Positions 32,617 to 42,332 are shown, numbered from the stretch's first letter. The stretch is DNA of 64,000 nt from JAVZLQ01 sp049972525 (GCA_049972525.1 JBMFKI010000002.1:66673-130672), one strand, 5' to 3'. Program-made: numbers and translations. The notes: a model not told the origin generated them from the sequence alone.

Positions 32617-33441
32617 CTACAAGCCTAAAAGCGACGCCGAGAAGCCTGCAGCTAAGCCGAAAATTATTGGAAAGGGTAGCCCAGGGAACATCTTTTTCTT
32701 TTCAACCATTTTGAAAGTTAATAAGCATCCAAACAATATGCCCACAATTGATGCTACGCATGAAGCTAATCCGAAATTTAGAAGCATGTGCCCCGAAAGC
32801 ATGGAGTAAAACGTCAAGTCTCCTAAGCCCATTTGAATATCCATAAAAGAGAAGCTTAAGCCCTTCAGCTGTTCCAAGCCGCTGTGAGCTATCTTCCCAA
32901 CTGGTCCGCGATAGACGGCAAACGCATCATATACTGCTAAAAAGATTAAAATCAGCACGGTGCTTAGGGTTGGTATGGATATTCCGAGAAACGCACCCAG
33001 TGCTCCGCCTAAGCAAAGAATAACCACATTGCACACTGCGCTTTTGCTTCGGAAAACTGCGTAGTCAGCCATGAAGGTTATAAGTATGGATAATGCCAAG
33101 ACAAGCACATCTGCGCCATAAATCATAAAGCTTGAGAAAAGCGCTGACAAGTAGATTAATGAGAAGATGAAGAATGCCATTGTTAAAGCAAATCCGGTAA
33201 TCAAACTTATCAATTTTTGATTTTTCTTTTTGATTAAGAAATATATGAGTCCAGCACCAGCACCAACTAGCATAACAAAGTATATGGCGTTACCTATAGA
33301 GCCAGTTCCCTCATTAAAGGGCGTAACCGCATAAATTTCTAGCGGCGAAGTTAGAAGAAGGAAAGCGCAAAGTACACCAAATATTAGACTTGCCAAAACT
33401 GGAGTTAAGACTAAAATTTTAACCCCAAACTTTAAGTGCAC
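32617..33441 (-). CDS. Presenilin-like (A22/DUF1119) intramembrane aspartyl protease
   Basis: 274-residue protein with about nine membrane helices. Key catalytic motifs: YDAFAVYRGPVG (YD motif in TM6), MGLGDLTFYSML (GxGD motif in TM7) and GLPFPIIFG near the C terminus, matching the PAL-type motif with Gly in place of Ala/Pro. This family cleaves peptides within the membrane. Start is GTG 33441, 3 bp after the stop of the archaemetzincin gene, so the two proteases are likely co-expressed. Confidence 0.85.
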   Translation of the reverse strand: MHLKFGVKILVLTPVLASLIFGVLCAFLLLTSPLEIYAVTPFNEGTGSIGNAIYFVMLVGAGAGLIYFLIKKKNQKLISLITGFALTMAFFIFSLIYLSALFSSFMIYGADVLVLALSILITFMADYAVFRSKSAVCNVVILCLGGALGAFLGISIPTLSTVLILIFLAVYDAFAVYRGPVGKIAHSGLEQLKGLSFSFMDIQMGLGDLTFYSMLSGHMLLNFGLASCVASIVGILFGCLLTFKMVEKKKMFPGLPFPIIFGLAAGFSASLLGL

Positions 33442-33444
33442 TTC

Positions 33445-33993
33445 TCACTCACGCCCAAGCATTAACTCAATTTTCGTTTGACACCTGTTGCAGAATAAGC
33501 TTTGCTTTCTGTCAGTTTCGAATATGGAATTAGAAAAGTACATAACGCAGAATGGATTGGTGCAATGCGTCAAGCCCATCGTGTGTCCCAACTCGTGAAC
33601 AGCTTCTTTAGTTGCCCTTTCAACTAGAAGCTCTATGTTTGGTGTTTTCCCATAAAATTCAGGCTTGAGCCTAAAAAGTGAGACAAGCGCCGCCTTCCCT
33701 GGGCACTCTGCTTCTCCAAAAACGAAGTTTAATTCTGGAACAAAAATGTCCACATCCACAATTCCTAAAACACGATCAAATGTTCTTGTCTTTTCTGCGT
33801 AGGCTCGTACACTGCTTAAAATGATGTCTGAGCGGTATTGTCCTCTTGCTTTGTTGAAAGTTTCACTTGGAACAGGTAAAGTTTCGTTTATAAGAGTGCA
33901 TTTTGATTTTGGAAAAGCTATCCTTAGATTTTCTCCAATCCTATTTATGATTTCTTTTTCCACTCTCCATATTCTTAATATTCCAATTTTCAT
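33445..33993 (-). CDS. amzA: Archaemetzincin (zinc metalloprotease)
   Basis: 182 residues. The zinc site HELGHTMGLTHC fits HExxHxxGxxxC, followed by CVMYFS (CxM with the downstream Met turn) and a CNRC pair, as in the archaemetzincin family: HExxHxxGx3Cx4CxM...CxxC. No signal peptide, so it probably acts in the cytoplasm. Natural substrates are unknown for most of the family. The start ATG 33993 is clear; the beta-CASP nuclease gene ends 9 bp upstream on the same strand. Confidence 0.95.
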   Translation of the reverse strand: MKIGILRIWRVEKEIINRIGENLRIAFPKSKCTLINETLPVPSETFNKARGQYRSDIILSSVRAYAEKTRTFDRVLGIVDVDIFVPELNFVFGEAECPGKAALVSLFRLKPEFYGKTPNIELLVERATKEAVHELGHTMGLTHCTNPFCVMYFSNSIFETDRKQSLFCNRCQTKIELMLGRE

Positions 33994-34002
33994 GTTTCCA
34001 CT

Positions 34003-35283
34003 TTAAACTTCGAATGTATCCCCCACTCTCGGGGCAACAGCATTCAATCCAAGCTCACTTTTTATCCACTTGGCAAAAAGGTCGCAGTTTCCTTCCGCGC
34101 CGTGAACCACGTAGATTTTGGGTTTTCCCCTAAGACTTTTCACGGCGTCCTTAAGCTGGCTTGCTCCACAGTGGGATGAGAAATCAAAATGTTCAACTTT
34201 AGCCTTAACTTTTCGCATTTTTCCATCAATTAGGCATACACCCTTCTCCAAAAGCTCTCTGCCTGGTGTTCCAGGAATTTGGTAGCTTACAAGGAAAATT
34301 GCGTTCTGCGATTTTTTGCCAACCTTGGATGTGTAAAAGACTGCTGGACCGCCCTTAAGCATGCCTGCTGGCGAAATTATAACGCCTGGCGTTTTCGTCG
34401 CTCTTCTTCGGTCTCTCCAACCTTCAACCCAGTCAACAGCATGCATGGCGTCAACAAAAAGCTTTGGGTCTCTTAAAAACTCCTTATATGTCATCATTAT
34501 TCTACTCGCTTCCCGCGCCATTCCATCCATAGTAACTGGATATTCAAAATGGTGCGCTGCCAAAACGCATGCAATTTCCTGTGATCTGCCAACACCGAAT
34601 GCTGGAACTAGGACTGTACCCCCTCTTTCAACAACCTCCGTCACTTCTTCCACGAATCTTTTTTCCAGTTCTAGTCGTTCCGTGTGGTCCTCATTTGCGT
34701 ATGTGCTTTCAATTATGACGGCATCTAAATCCGCGTAGTTCATTTTAGCTCCTTCAAGAAGCCTTGTGTCTATAGTGTTGAAGTCTCCTGTGTAAAGAAG
34801 TTTTTTTCCTTCTGCTTCGATGAGTATTTGTGCGCTTCCAGGCGTGTGCCCAGCGTTTTGTAATTGGATTTTCATGTCTCCTATTTCCTCTTCAACTCCG
34901 AAATCTATGTGCTTATTACTTCTCATCATAGACCTTAACTCGAGATATTCAAATGGCAAGTAGTAGCTTGAAAGGTGGATGAAATCTGAAATTAGCAGCT
35001 GGGTTAATTCTAGGTTTAGTCTATTAGTGTATAGTTGCTTTTTGCCGTGAATGTAGAATATTGGCACTGCTCCTGAATGGTCTAAGTGGCTGTGTGTTAA
35101 AATTATAGCGTCAACATCTTTTGGCGGTATATGCATGGGGAATCCTGGTTCATGGTTTAGCATGACTCCGCAGTCCAGCAAGACTTGCTTCTTCATGGTT
35201 TTTACTGCTATGGCTATTCTGCCAACCTCGCGTGTTCCGCCTAAAAACCTGATTTGCAATCTAAACTCATTCCTTTGCGTCAA
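34003..35283 (-). CDS. Beta-CASP metallo-beta-lactamase-fold ribonuclease (aCPSF2-like)
   Basis: RNase of the archaeal CPSF-like group without KH domains. The MBL motif is LTHSHLDHSG, followed by AGHTPGSAQILIEAEGKKLLYTGDFN, the beta-CASP domain (VIIESTYANEDH, VPAFGVGRSQEI) and the C-terminal HCGASQLKDAV, VVHGAEGNC. 426 residues from TTG 35283. A second TTG nearer the conserved LQIRFLGG segment, with AGGAATGAG in front, is possible. It acts in RNA 3'-end formation or turnover. It sits in a run of minus-strand genes from tgtA to the presenilin-like protease. Confidence 0.88.
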   Translation of the reverse strand: MTQRNEFRLQIRFLGGTREVGRIAIAVKTMKKQVLLDCGVMLNHEPGFPMHIPPKDVDAIILTHSHLDHSGAVPIFYIHGKKQLYTNRLNLELTQLLISDFIHLSSYYLPFEYLELRSMMRSNKHIDFGVEEEIGDMKIQLQNAGHTPGSAQILIEAEGKKLLYTGDFNTIDTRLLEGAKMNYADLDAVIIESTYANEDHTERLELEKRFVEEVTEVVERGGTVLVPAFGVGRSQEIACVLAAHHFEYPVTMDGMAREASRIMMTYKEFLRDPKLFVDAMHAVDWVEGWRDRRRATKTPGVIISPAGMLKGGPAVFYTSKVGKKSQNAIFLVSYQIPGTPGRELLEKGVCLIDGKMRKVKAKVEHFDFSSHCGASQLKDAVKSLRGKPKIYVVHGAEGNCDLFAKWIKSELGLNAVAPRVGDTFEV

Positions 35284-35312
35284 CTAATGCATTATTCATG
35301 CCTTTTCCTCTT

Positions 35313-35936
35313 TTAAAAATGTATTGACCTTCCAGTTGAAGAGGCGACCCTGACAAGCCCACTTTTTATTGCCTTCAAAATTTCGTCAATGTCAATTGTT
35401 GCTTGAACTTCTGTGTAGGCAGTCCATAACTCGTCAACAGTGTGGGCGTCACTTCCAGCAACACCTGGCAAACTCATTGTTTTAGCCAAATTTTCAGCTA
35501 ACTTGTTCACATTTGGCGAGGAAGCACCATTTAAAATCTCTATTGCGTCGACATCATAGTTTCTAGCTGAATCACCCAAACCATACGCCCTATACGGGTG
35601 AGCAACGACAACAACGCCGCCACTTTCCCTTGTAAAATCAATTGCGCATCTAACGGTCCAAGGCTTCGGTGGAAGCTCCTCAACACCTAAAAGTATGAGG
35701 TCGCCTTCGACTGTGGCTAATTCAACTCCTGGAATTATTAGTATATCTTGGTATGAAGAGGCTAATTCCCGCGTTTTATGGTATCCTTCCACCGTGTTGT
35801 GGTCTGTTATTGCTACAGCCTTTATGGATGGGTGAGCATAAAGCCTCTCAACAATGGTTTTCGGATGAATTGACGCGTCAAAAGAGTATTTCGTGTGCAC
35901 ATGCAAGTCAACTGTTACCAATTTTGTCCCACTCAT
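35313..35936 (-). CDS. PHP-domain metal-dependent phosphoesterase
   Basis: 207-residue PHP protein: DLHVHTKYSFDA (motif I), AITDHNTVEG (motif II), IPGVELAT, VVVAHPYRA and the end motif AGSDAHTVDELW supply the metal-binding His/Asp set. Similar to standalone PHP phosphatases or nucleases; substrate not known. Its start overlaps the tgtA stop by 4 bp (ATGA), which indicates coupled translation with archaeosine tRNA modification. Confidence 0.88.
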   Translation of the reverse strand: MSGTKLVTVDLHVHTKYSFDASIHPKTIVERLYAHPSIKAVAITDHNTVEGYHKTRELASSYQDILIIPGVELATVEGDLILLGVEELPPKPWTVRCAIDFTRESGGVVVVAHPYRAYGLGDSARNYDVDAIEILNGASSPNVNKLAENLAKTMSLPGVAGSDAHTVDELWTAYTEVQATIDIDEILKAIKSGLVRVASSTGRSIHF

Positions 35937-37543
35937 TTTTCCATAAATTCTCTAAGCCAAGCTACGATGGCTTTGTTTCCTTTTCCTTTAGCGTTTGAAT
36001 GCTTAAATCTTATTTTTCTCTTTAAGCAAGCTCTTTTGCAAGCGTTCAGAATCGTGTTGTCCCAATTTTCTCCATCTTGGAAAAGTAAAACTGCCTCATA
36101 GTTCATGCTGCCTATATATTCTTCAACTTGATTTGCCACGTACTCTCTTGTTTCCCTGTCTACTGGGAAAACGGTTTCATGTTGAGAAAGAGGGTAAACC
36201 TCGTCAAGTTCTACCGGAATTACGCCGAAAGGCGCAGCATAAACGCATACATGAATTTTGCTTAACTCCTGCTTAAAATGCGCTTGTAGAAATTTCATTT
36301 TTTCTTTAAACTCCTTTGCCTTATGGAATGGCTTTGTCTGGGTCATTGGCACTAGTAAAAGAACATTTGCTTCATCGGGTTTCAAATATCTCTCTTTCAT
36401 TCGCATTCTATGCCTAACAACTTCCGGCCGCGAAAGCCCTAAAGAATCATAGAAGAATAAACCGCTTTCCTTTACTGCTGGTGAGTACTTCTCAATAAAC
36501 TCTTCATATTGCTTCAACTTTTTAAGAGCTTGAAGCAGAAATGGATGCACGTGTGCTCTAGTTTCAAGATGCTCCCATAACCTACCATCCCTTATTGCTT
36601 GTTTTATGCGCTTCAACTCTGAAAGGCAAACGTAAAGGTTGTGTTCAGCGAGGAAAGTTTCTCTTTCCTTTCGATTTTTTTCCAAAATTTCCTTCGGCGT
36701 GGCTGTGGAGCATTTTGGGCATGAGCATGGGAAATATTCCAGTTCATTAAGTCTCCATGTGCCAGCATCAGTCATATAGCGGTTTTCTCTTGCATATATG
36801 GCGTATGCGGCGGAATCGAAAAGGTCGCATCCAAGGGCAACAGCCAGCGAGAACATTATTGGATGCCCAGCACCGAACAGATGGAGAGGCTTGTCAATTG
36901 GCAGGTTCATTTTCGCAGTAATAATCATGTCAACAAGGACATCGAAGCGGTAGCGTTCCATAACTTCTGTTGGGCTTCCCAAGGCGTAAATCTGGAATGG
37001 AAGTTTTCCCATTTCAATAGCCGATTCTGCCACAAGTTTTAGGTATCTTCCACCTTGCACCGGTCCAACCCACAAGATGTCCTCGCGGGTTTTAAGTTTA
37101 AAGAACTCCTTCGCCCTTCGCAGTGTTTCCCTAACTGTTTGTTCAGCATGCTTTTCTGAAACCTTCCAGCCTGTTGGTAAATCCAAAATTGTGGCTATGT
37201 CTGTGCCTATTCGCTCTTGGTAATCAACAATTTCATGCGGGCTCATCTCTATATCTCCATAGACAAGAATTTGGTAGGCTCCTGAATCCGTCATTATAAC
37301 TCCATTATAATCGAGGAATTTGTGTAATCCCTCTTCTACTGGCTTGTTTTGGAAGTGTTTTCGCAGTATGTAGGCGTTCGTAATTAACGCTTCAAAACCT
37401 ATTTCTCTAATTTTTCTCGGAGGAATCGGCTGTACTTTTGGGTTTATTACTGGAAACAAAAGTGGAGTTTCAACAGCGCCATTTTTAGTTTTCAGCTTTC
37501 CAATTCTTGCAAGCAAGTCTTTCTCCTTAACTTCGAAAGCCAT
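35933..37543 (-). CDS. tgtA: tRNA-guanine(15) transglycosylase (archaeosine pathway)
   Basis: Replaces guanine-15 with preQ0 in archaeal tRNA. Catalytic domain: TPLLFPVINPKVQPIPPRKI, YNGVIMTDSGAYQ (active-site Asp), DLPTGWKVS, and zinc ligands CSCPKC about residue 278 with a later His. A C-terminal DUF5591-like domain (about residues 370-530) contains VLLLVPMTQTKPFHKAK and VIPVELDEVYPLSQHE. No PUA domain is visible at the end, so the protein is shorter than typical euryarchaeal TgtA. ATG 37543. Divergent from the PAC2 gene with 79 bp between. Confidence 0.93.
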   Translation of the reverse strand: MAFEVKEKDLLARIGKLKTKNGAVETPLLFPVINPKVQPIPPRKIREIGFEALITNAYILRKHFQNKPVEEGLHKFLDYNGVIMTDSGAYQILVYGDIEMSPHEIVDYQERIGTDIATILDLPTGWKVSEKHAEQTVRETLRRAKEFFKLKTREDILWVGPVQGGRYLKLVAESAIEMGKLPFQIYALGSPTEVMERYRFDVLVDMIITAKMNLPIDKPLHLFGAGHPIMFSLAVALGCDLFDSAAYAIYARENRYMTDAGTWRLNELEYFPCSCPKCSTATPKEILEKNRKERETFLAEHNLYVCLSELKRIKQAIRDGRLWEHLETRAHVHPFLLQALKKLKQYEEFIEKYSPAVKESGLFFYDSLGLSRPEVVRHRMRMKERYLKPDEANVLLLVPMTQTKPFHKAKEFKEKMKFLQAHFKQELSKIHVCVYAAPFGVIPVELDEVYPLSQHETVFPVDRETREYVANQVEEYIGSMNYEAVLLFQDGENWDNTILNACKRACLKRKIRFKHSNAKGKGNKAIVAWLREFMEK

Positions 37544-37622
37544 AATAGGAGACCTTAAACAAAATCAGCTAAACACACTTATATCGCATTTTCTTTTATT
37601 CACCTAAAACGCGCCATAGGAA

Positions 37623-38384
37623 GTGCCTAATGTGGTTTGCATTGCACAAATTCACGAGAAACCAAAATTAAACAACCCGATCCTGATTGAAGGCTTGCCT
37701 GGAATAGGTTTCGTAGCTAACATAGCTGCCCTACATTTGATACAGGAGTTAAAAGCGAAGCTATTCGCTGAAATAATTTCTGACGCGTTCCAAGACTTGG
37801 CGGTAACTACGGAAACTGGTGGAACGCGTTCTCCAATAAATGAGCTTTACTACTGTAAGAGGGATGATGGCGGCCGCGACCTTATAGTTTGGTATGGCAA
37901 CACTCAAGCCCTAACAACCTTTGGGCAGTATGAACTTTGCGGTCGAGTTTTGGATTTAGCTCAAGAGTTAGGTTGCCGTTTTATAATAACTTTAGGCGGC
38001 TTTAAGGTTGAGGAAGCAAAAACTGCTCCGCAAGTTTATTGCGCGGCCACGGATGCTGAAACTTTGAATGAGGTCTTAAACCTTGGTGCAAAAACCATGG
38101 TAGGGCAGATTTTTGGTATTGCGGGGATTCTTTTAGGTCTGGGAAAACTGAGGGGACTTAAAGGTTTTTCACTTTTAGTTGAAACTTTAGGCACTTATCC
38201 AGATGTGAATGCTACACGCTATGCGTTGTCGGTGTTGGTTAACTTCCTTAAATTAAACGTTGACTTGTCAAAGTTGGATATCGCAGCGGAGAAAACTCAA
38301 AGAATACTTGAATCTTTTGGCATAATTAGAACAGTTAGGGAAGAGCGGAAGAAAGAAGAGCAACAGTTCCGCTGGTTTGTCTAG
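37623..38384 (+). CDS. PAC2-family protein (proteasome assembly chaperone-like)
   Basis: 253 residues with the PAC2 fold: PILIEGLPGIGFVANIAALHLI at the N terminus, then DLIVWYGNTQALTTFGQYEL and FIITLGGFKVEEAKTAPQVYCAATD. Archaeal members (PbaA/PbaB-type) act as proteasome-assembly or adaptor-like proteins, though many are uncharacterised. Start GTG 37623 follows GGAA. Its last four bases overlap the 3' end of the convergent helicase gene. Confidence 0.85.
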   Translation: MPNVVCIAQIHEKPKLNNPILIEGLPGIGFVANIAALHLIQELKAKLFAEIISDAFQDLAVTTETGGTRSPINELYYCKRDDGGRDLIVWYGNTQALTTFGQYELCGRVLDLAQELGCRFIITLGGFKVEEAKTAPQVYCAATDAETLNEVLNLGAKTMVGQIFGIAGILLGLGKLRGLKGFSLLVETLGTYPDVNATRYALSVLVNFLKLNVDLSKLDIAAEKTQRILESFGIIRTVREERKKEEQQFRWFV

Positions 38385-40510
38385 CTATAAGCATACGCTC
38401 TAAAATTCCTTATCTCGTTGACGATGTTCTCTAACGCCAAGTGGGATTTCATCTCTTCTCTCCACTCTCTTGGGAGTTTTCTTCGAAAGTGTCCCGCTGC
38501 ACGGTTATCCATGATCAAAATAATTCCTCGATCCTCTGGGCTTCGTATCAGCCTTCCAGCGGATTGCGCCAGCGCATTTAAACATGGTATGTCATTTGCA
38601 TACTCAATGGCTTTTTCTCCGAATTTTTCCGCGAAGTATTTGTAAAGTGCTTCTTGAAGCTCTGTTTTCTTCGGATAGGGCAACCCAACTATTATAACGG
38701 CTGAAAGCATACTTCGTCCTTCCATAGTCATGTCAACTCCCTCACTTATTTTGCCTCTGGCAACGCCGAAAACAGCGCACTTTCTGTTCTTTTTCAAAAA
38801 CTGGAGCACATCCAGAATCTTTGTTCTCCTCTCCTCAGCCACTATTGGAAACGCGAATTTTGTAACTTTTAGAACTTCCTGCATAACCTCATATGACGGG
38901 AAATAAACAGCTGCGTTTCCGTCGATCTCCGACATTACTCGCGTTAGGCGAGCTGCGATAGTTCTCCATTGCTCCTCGTTGCGCTCCTCGAATTTTGTTG
39001 TCACAGCCTTGTCCACTATTATGAGCCTATTTTCAGATGAGAATGGGCTTGGAAGCTCCATGGTCTCGCAGCGTTTCCTCTCAATTCCCAAAACGTCCAT
39101 GTAATAGTCCATTTGCCATAATGTTCCAGACATAAGTATAGCCGAGCGCAACTCATTAATCACACTGGCTGCTAAAGCTGGGTCAAGACATCTAAATCCA
39201 AGCTTTACACGTTTCTTACCATTCTGCGCTCTCTCAGCTTTCACGTATCTCACATAACTTGAACCAGTAAGGCTTACGAAATCTGATAGGAAAGTTGCAC
39301 ACCTGGAAGTATATGAAACTGGGTTTCTACCCATTTCAGCTCTTTTTTGGCGAATCGCCTCGCCAACATCTGCAAGCTCAGAAATAATCTCCAAAAGCCT
39401 CTCGGCGTTGACGTCCAATTTTTCAATTAAAGCGTTAATGAACTCTTCTCTTTCAATGACGTGTTCAACGTCAAGTCCGTAGTTCCTATAAACCTTCTTT
39501 CCAAACTGCGCAGTCACGCTGCGCAATGCTTCCAAGAAGCCGAAGTCTTCCAAACCAAAGTATTTAATCTCTTTTTGTGCCCTCACCACTGATGTCGTGG
39601 ATAATTCATCAGACAATAAGCCAGCAGCATAATACGGTAGACTGTGCGCCTCATCAAAAACGCAGTTTATGCTTCCAGTTTTTATCCCCGCCCTCCCTAA
39701 AATGGAGCCTCTGATGGCATCAACAAGAATGTAGTTGTAGTTGCCAATAATAACGTCCGCGTACCTTGTGAGAATCCTTGTAACCTCATAGGGGCAGAGC
39801 TCCTCGTCTCTGCAAATTTTGTAAACTTCTTCTGGTGACAGCGGCCCAATACTTTTTATTTTGTTAATAACGCTGTGGACAAGCCAGCTTGGCTTCCAGC
39901 CGTTGTATGTTCTCTCATAAAAACCGCAAGTTTCTCTGAATATGCCTTCTTTTAAGCCCTTGCAGTAATGCAGAAAGTCACGGTAGCTTATATCCCTAAG
40001 TTTGCGGTTTTCGAACGCGTGTGGACACATTTCCTTTTTGCTTTTGAAAACTGATGCTACGAGGCTTATGTTGCTTTTCTCCTTTATGCCTTTAAGCTCT
40101 CTGCAGTAAATTTCAAGCTGGTTTTTTGTTCTTGTTAAGGCGAGGAGCCTTCCAACAGCGTCGTTTGACTTTTTAGCCATAAAGAACGCTGTCAAAATGG
40201 AGATGGACTTTCCAGTTCCGCAAGGTGAAGAAAGCAGACCTATCTTTCCATTTCTAAAAATGTTGAAGGCGAATTTTATTGCATCAATTTGGAAGGGACG
40301 AAAACTCGGGTAAGGAAAAATTTCCCTAACGCATCTTTCAAAATTAAAAGTGCCTTTATTTTCAGCTGCAATCTTCTGGGAGCGTAAATCAGAAGCTTTC
40401 CTAAGTAAAGTTCCACATCTCCTACAGAAGCGGCTCTTTTGGTAATCTTCAAACGAATATTTTTCGCCGCATTTTCTGCAGGCGTATACCACTTCAACCA
40501 TGATAATCAT
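38381..40510 (-). CDS. XPD/Rad3-like iron-sulfur DNA helicase with N-terminal zinc ribbon
   Basis: 709-residue superfamily 2 helicase. An N-terminal zinc ribbon (Cys11, Cys14, Cys29, Cys32) is an addition to the usual XPD layout. Walker A is SPCGTGKS (95-102). The iron-sulfur domain has four Cys (162, 183, 195, 239), and the DEAH box is at 286-289. The C-terminal motor contains SGTLW, VARGKISEGVDM and QSAGRLIRSPEDRG (motif VI). Likely in DNA repair or replication-fork work. Start ATG 40510 or the ATG three codons later. Convergent with the PAC2 gene by 4 bp. Confidence 0.88.
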   Translation of the reverse strand: MIIMVEVVYACRKCGEKYSFEDYQKSRFCRRCGTLLRKASDLRSQKIAAENKGTFNFERCVREIFPYPSFRPFQIDAIKFAFNIFRNGKIGLLSSPCGTGKSISILTAFFMAKKSNDAVGRLLALTRTKNQLEIYCRELKGIKEKSNISLVASVFKSKKEMCPHAFENRKLRDISYRDFLHYCKGLKEGIFRETCGFYERTYNGWKPSWLVHSVINKIKSIGPLSPEEVYKICRDEELCPYEVTRILTRYADVIIGNYNYILVDAIRGSILGRAGIKTGSINCVFDEAHSLPYYAAGLLSDELSTTSVVRAQKEIKYFGLEDFGFLEALRSVTAQFGKKVYRNYGLDVEHVIEREEFINALIEKLDVNAERLLEIISELADVGEAIRQKRAEMGRNPVSYTSRCATFLSDFVSLTGSSYVRYVKAERAQNGKKRVKLGFRCLDPALAASVINELRSAILMSGTLWQMDYYMDVLGIERKRCETMELPSPFSSENRLIIVDKAVTTKFEERNEEQWRTIAARLTRVMSEIDGNAAVYFPSYEVMQEVLKVTKFAFPIVAEERRTKILDVLQFLKKNRKCAVFGVARGKISEGVDMTMEGRSMLSAVIIVGLPYPKKTELQEALYKYFAEKFGEKAIEYANDIPCLNALAQSAGRLIRSPEDRGIILIMDNRAAGHFRRKLPREWREEMKSHLALENIVNEIRNFRAYAYS

Positions 40511-40564
40511 TCTTGTCCAGCGTGTTCAAACAAGAAAAGAGAAGATGGTGCAGCATTTAAATTG

Positions 40565-40990
40565 TTATTGCCCTTTTATTTCGCTGACAAACTGTTCATA
40601 GACTTTCTGTACACGTTCTGCTGCTGGACCTGAACCTTCTACAACGCCTTTTTCCGTCACCTTGACCTTATCCATAACCCATATGAACCCCTTATCCTCG
40701 TAAAGCTTAACCATCGTTGGGAAAACTTTTTCAAGGCGGTCTGCCAAGGCTTTTAGGTCGAATGGTTTTTCCACGCTTAATATTTGTGCAACCACGTTTC
40801 CATTTAAGAAGACTCTGTGCAAAATTTTTCCTTCCTCATCCTTTGCCTCAGCCAAGACAAGGCTTAAATTGTCAGGGTTTACTCCTATCAACGTTCCACT
40901 GTATGTCTTTCCAGTTGTTGTTAAGACGATCACAGTTTTATCTACAAGTGCCGTTACTTCGGTGAAAAACTTTCTCTGCGCTATAGACAT
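40565..40990 (-). CDS. LSm/Sm-like archaeal protein with C-terminal extension (SmAP3-like)
   Basis: 141 residues. An N-terminal Sm fold (about residues 10-75): VIVLTTTGKTYSGTLIGVNPDNLSLVL is Sm1, and LNGNVVAQI stands where the Sm2 motif (usually I-R-G) would be. A further ~65-residue domain (FDLKALADRLEKVFPTMVKLYEDKGFIWVMDKVKVTEKG) is as in SmAP3-type proteins. It likely forms a ring that binds RNA. ATG 40990 has GGAGG six bases upstream. Confidence 0.82.
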   Translation of the reverse strand: MSIAQRKFFTEVTALVDKTVIVLTTTGKTYSGTLIGVNPDNLSLVLAEAKDEEGKILHRVFLNGNVVAQILSVEKPFDLKALADRLEKVFPTMVKLYEDKGFIWVMDKVKVTEKGVVEGSGPAAERVQKVYEQFVSEIKGQ

Positions 40991-41057
40991 TTTTTTCCTC
41001 CTTTTCCATAATGAAATTGTGGAACAACTATTTAGAATTTAACAAATAAACCGTGCG

Positions 41058-42332
41058 TTAAAAAGATCTGCTTTTAACATTCTGCTTTGCAAGCACGATT
41101 TTGTTTGATGGCAAATCCCTCGTGACAGTTAAGTTTGGACCAACCCAGCTGTTTACGCCTACTTTTACTCCAGGCATGAAAAGAGCATTTATGCCCGTCT
41201 TAACGTTGTCGCCTAGAATTGCACCAAGTTTCCTTTTTCCGCTATCTACAACTTCGCCTTTCACGGTCATTTTCACTGTTTTTCCATCAAACCTATAATT
41301 GGCAGTAATTGTTCCAGCTCCCAAATTGCAGTTTTCTCCGATTATGCTGTCTCCAACGTAGGAGAGGTGACCAATATGCACGTTATCCATTATGATGCTG
41401 TTTTTTATTTCGCAAGCGTTTCCTATGCGCACTCCCTTGCCAATGCTAGTGTATGGACGGATGTAACAGTTCGGTCCCACGTCGCTTCCCTCATCGATAA
41501 AGGCTGGACCTTCTATATATGCGCCTGAACGTATTCGGGCATTCTCCGCAACGGTTACCGGTCCTATCAAGTGCGCGCCCTCCTCAATGTTTCCTAAAAC
41601 CTTGTGCTCCATTCGCTTCAAAGCCCAACTATTTGCCTCAAGCAAGTCCCAGGGTCTTCCAATGTCCATCCACTCATCTCTTGAAATCTTTGCTGCTAAA
41701 ACGTTCTTTTTTTCCTTAAGAAATAGTGAAATTGCATCTGTTATTTCAAATTCACCTCTGATGGACGCAGCTGTTTCCTTTATTTTTTCAAAGATTTCTG
41801 TTGAAAATATGTATATTCCAGCGTTAGCCAAATTTGTTGGCGCTTCGCCCCTCTTCGGCTTTTCAACTATCCTCTTCACTTTTTCATCGTTTTCTAATTC
41901 AACTATCCCGTAGTTTTCAGGGCTTTCAACAGGAACAACAGTCATGACTGCCGCTGCCTTTTCTTTCCCATATAAGTTTAGAACTTTTCCTATAGCCTCG
42001 TTGGAGAACAATAAGTCGCCGTAAACAAGTAGAAAATCACCTTTCACATGCGGCGCAACGGTGCCCACAGCGTTGCCTGTTCCAAGGATCTCCTTTTGCT
42101 CAACATATTCAACAGTCAACCCAAACTTTTTCCCATCACCAAAATAATCTCGGATAGCGTTTCCCATGTAGTGGATAACTATTAAAACCTCATTTATCCC
42201 AGAAGCCTTTATCGCGTTTAAACAATGTTCAAGCAGTGGTTTTCCACCAACCTTTATCATGTGCTTCGGTCTTGTCAAAGTGATTGGTTGAAGTCTAACG
42301 CCTTCTCCAGCCGCTAAAACTACCGCCTTCAT
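41058..42332 (-). CDS. glmU: Bifunctional sugar-1-phosphate nucleotidyltransferase/acetyltransferase (GlmU-like)
   Basis: Likely makes UDP-GlcNAc from GlcN-1-P. N-terminal uridylyltransferase: VVLAAGEGVRLQPITLTRPK, LLVYGDLLFS, RIVEKPKRGE. The C-terminal left-handed beta-helix (residue ~245 on) carries an acetyltransferase-like site with NAGTIT-like GAGTITANYRFDGK. It resembles archaeal ST0452-type enzymes. ATG 42332 overlaps the glmM stop by 4 bp, so the two successive steps of amino-sugar nucleotide synthesis are co-translated. A similar but distinct nucleotidyltransferase lies at 3117-4388. Confidence 0.9.
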   Translation of the reverse strand: MKAVVLAAGEGVRLQPITLTRPKHMIKVGGKPLLEHCLNAIKASGINEVLIVIHYMGNAIRDYFGDGKKFGLTVEYVEQKEILGTGNAVGTVAPHVKGDFLLVYGDLLFSNEAIGKVLNLYGKEKAAAVMTVVPVESPENYGIVELENDEKVKRIVEKPKRGEAPTNLANAGIYIFSTEIFEKIKETAASIRGEFEITDAISLFLKEKKNVLAAKISRDEWMDIGRPWDLLEANSWALKRMEHKVLGNIEEGAHLIGPVTVAENARIRSGAYIEGPAFIDEGSDVGPNCYIRPYTSIGKGVRIGNACEIKNSIIMDNVHIGHLSYVGDSIIGENCNLGAGTITANYRFDGKTVKMTVKGEVVDSGKRKLGAILGDNVKTGINALFMPGVKVGVNSWVGPNLTVTRDLPSNKIVLAKQNVKSRSF

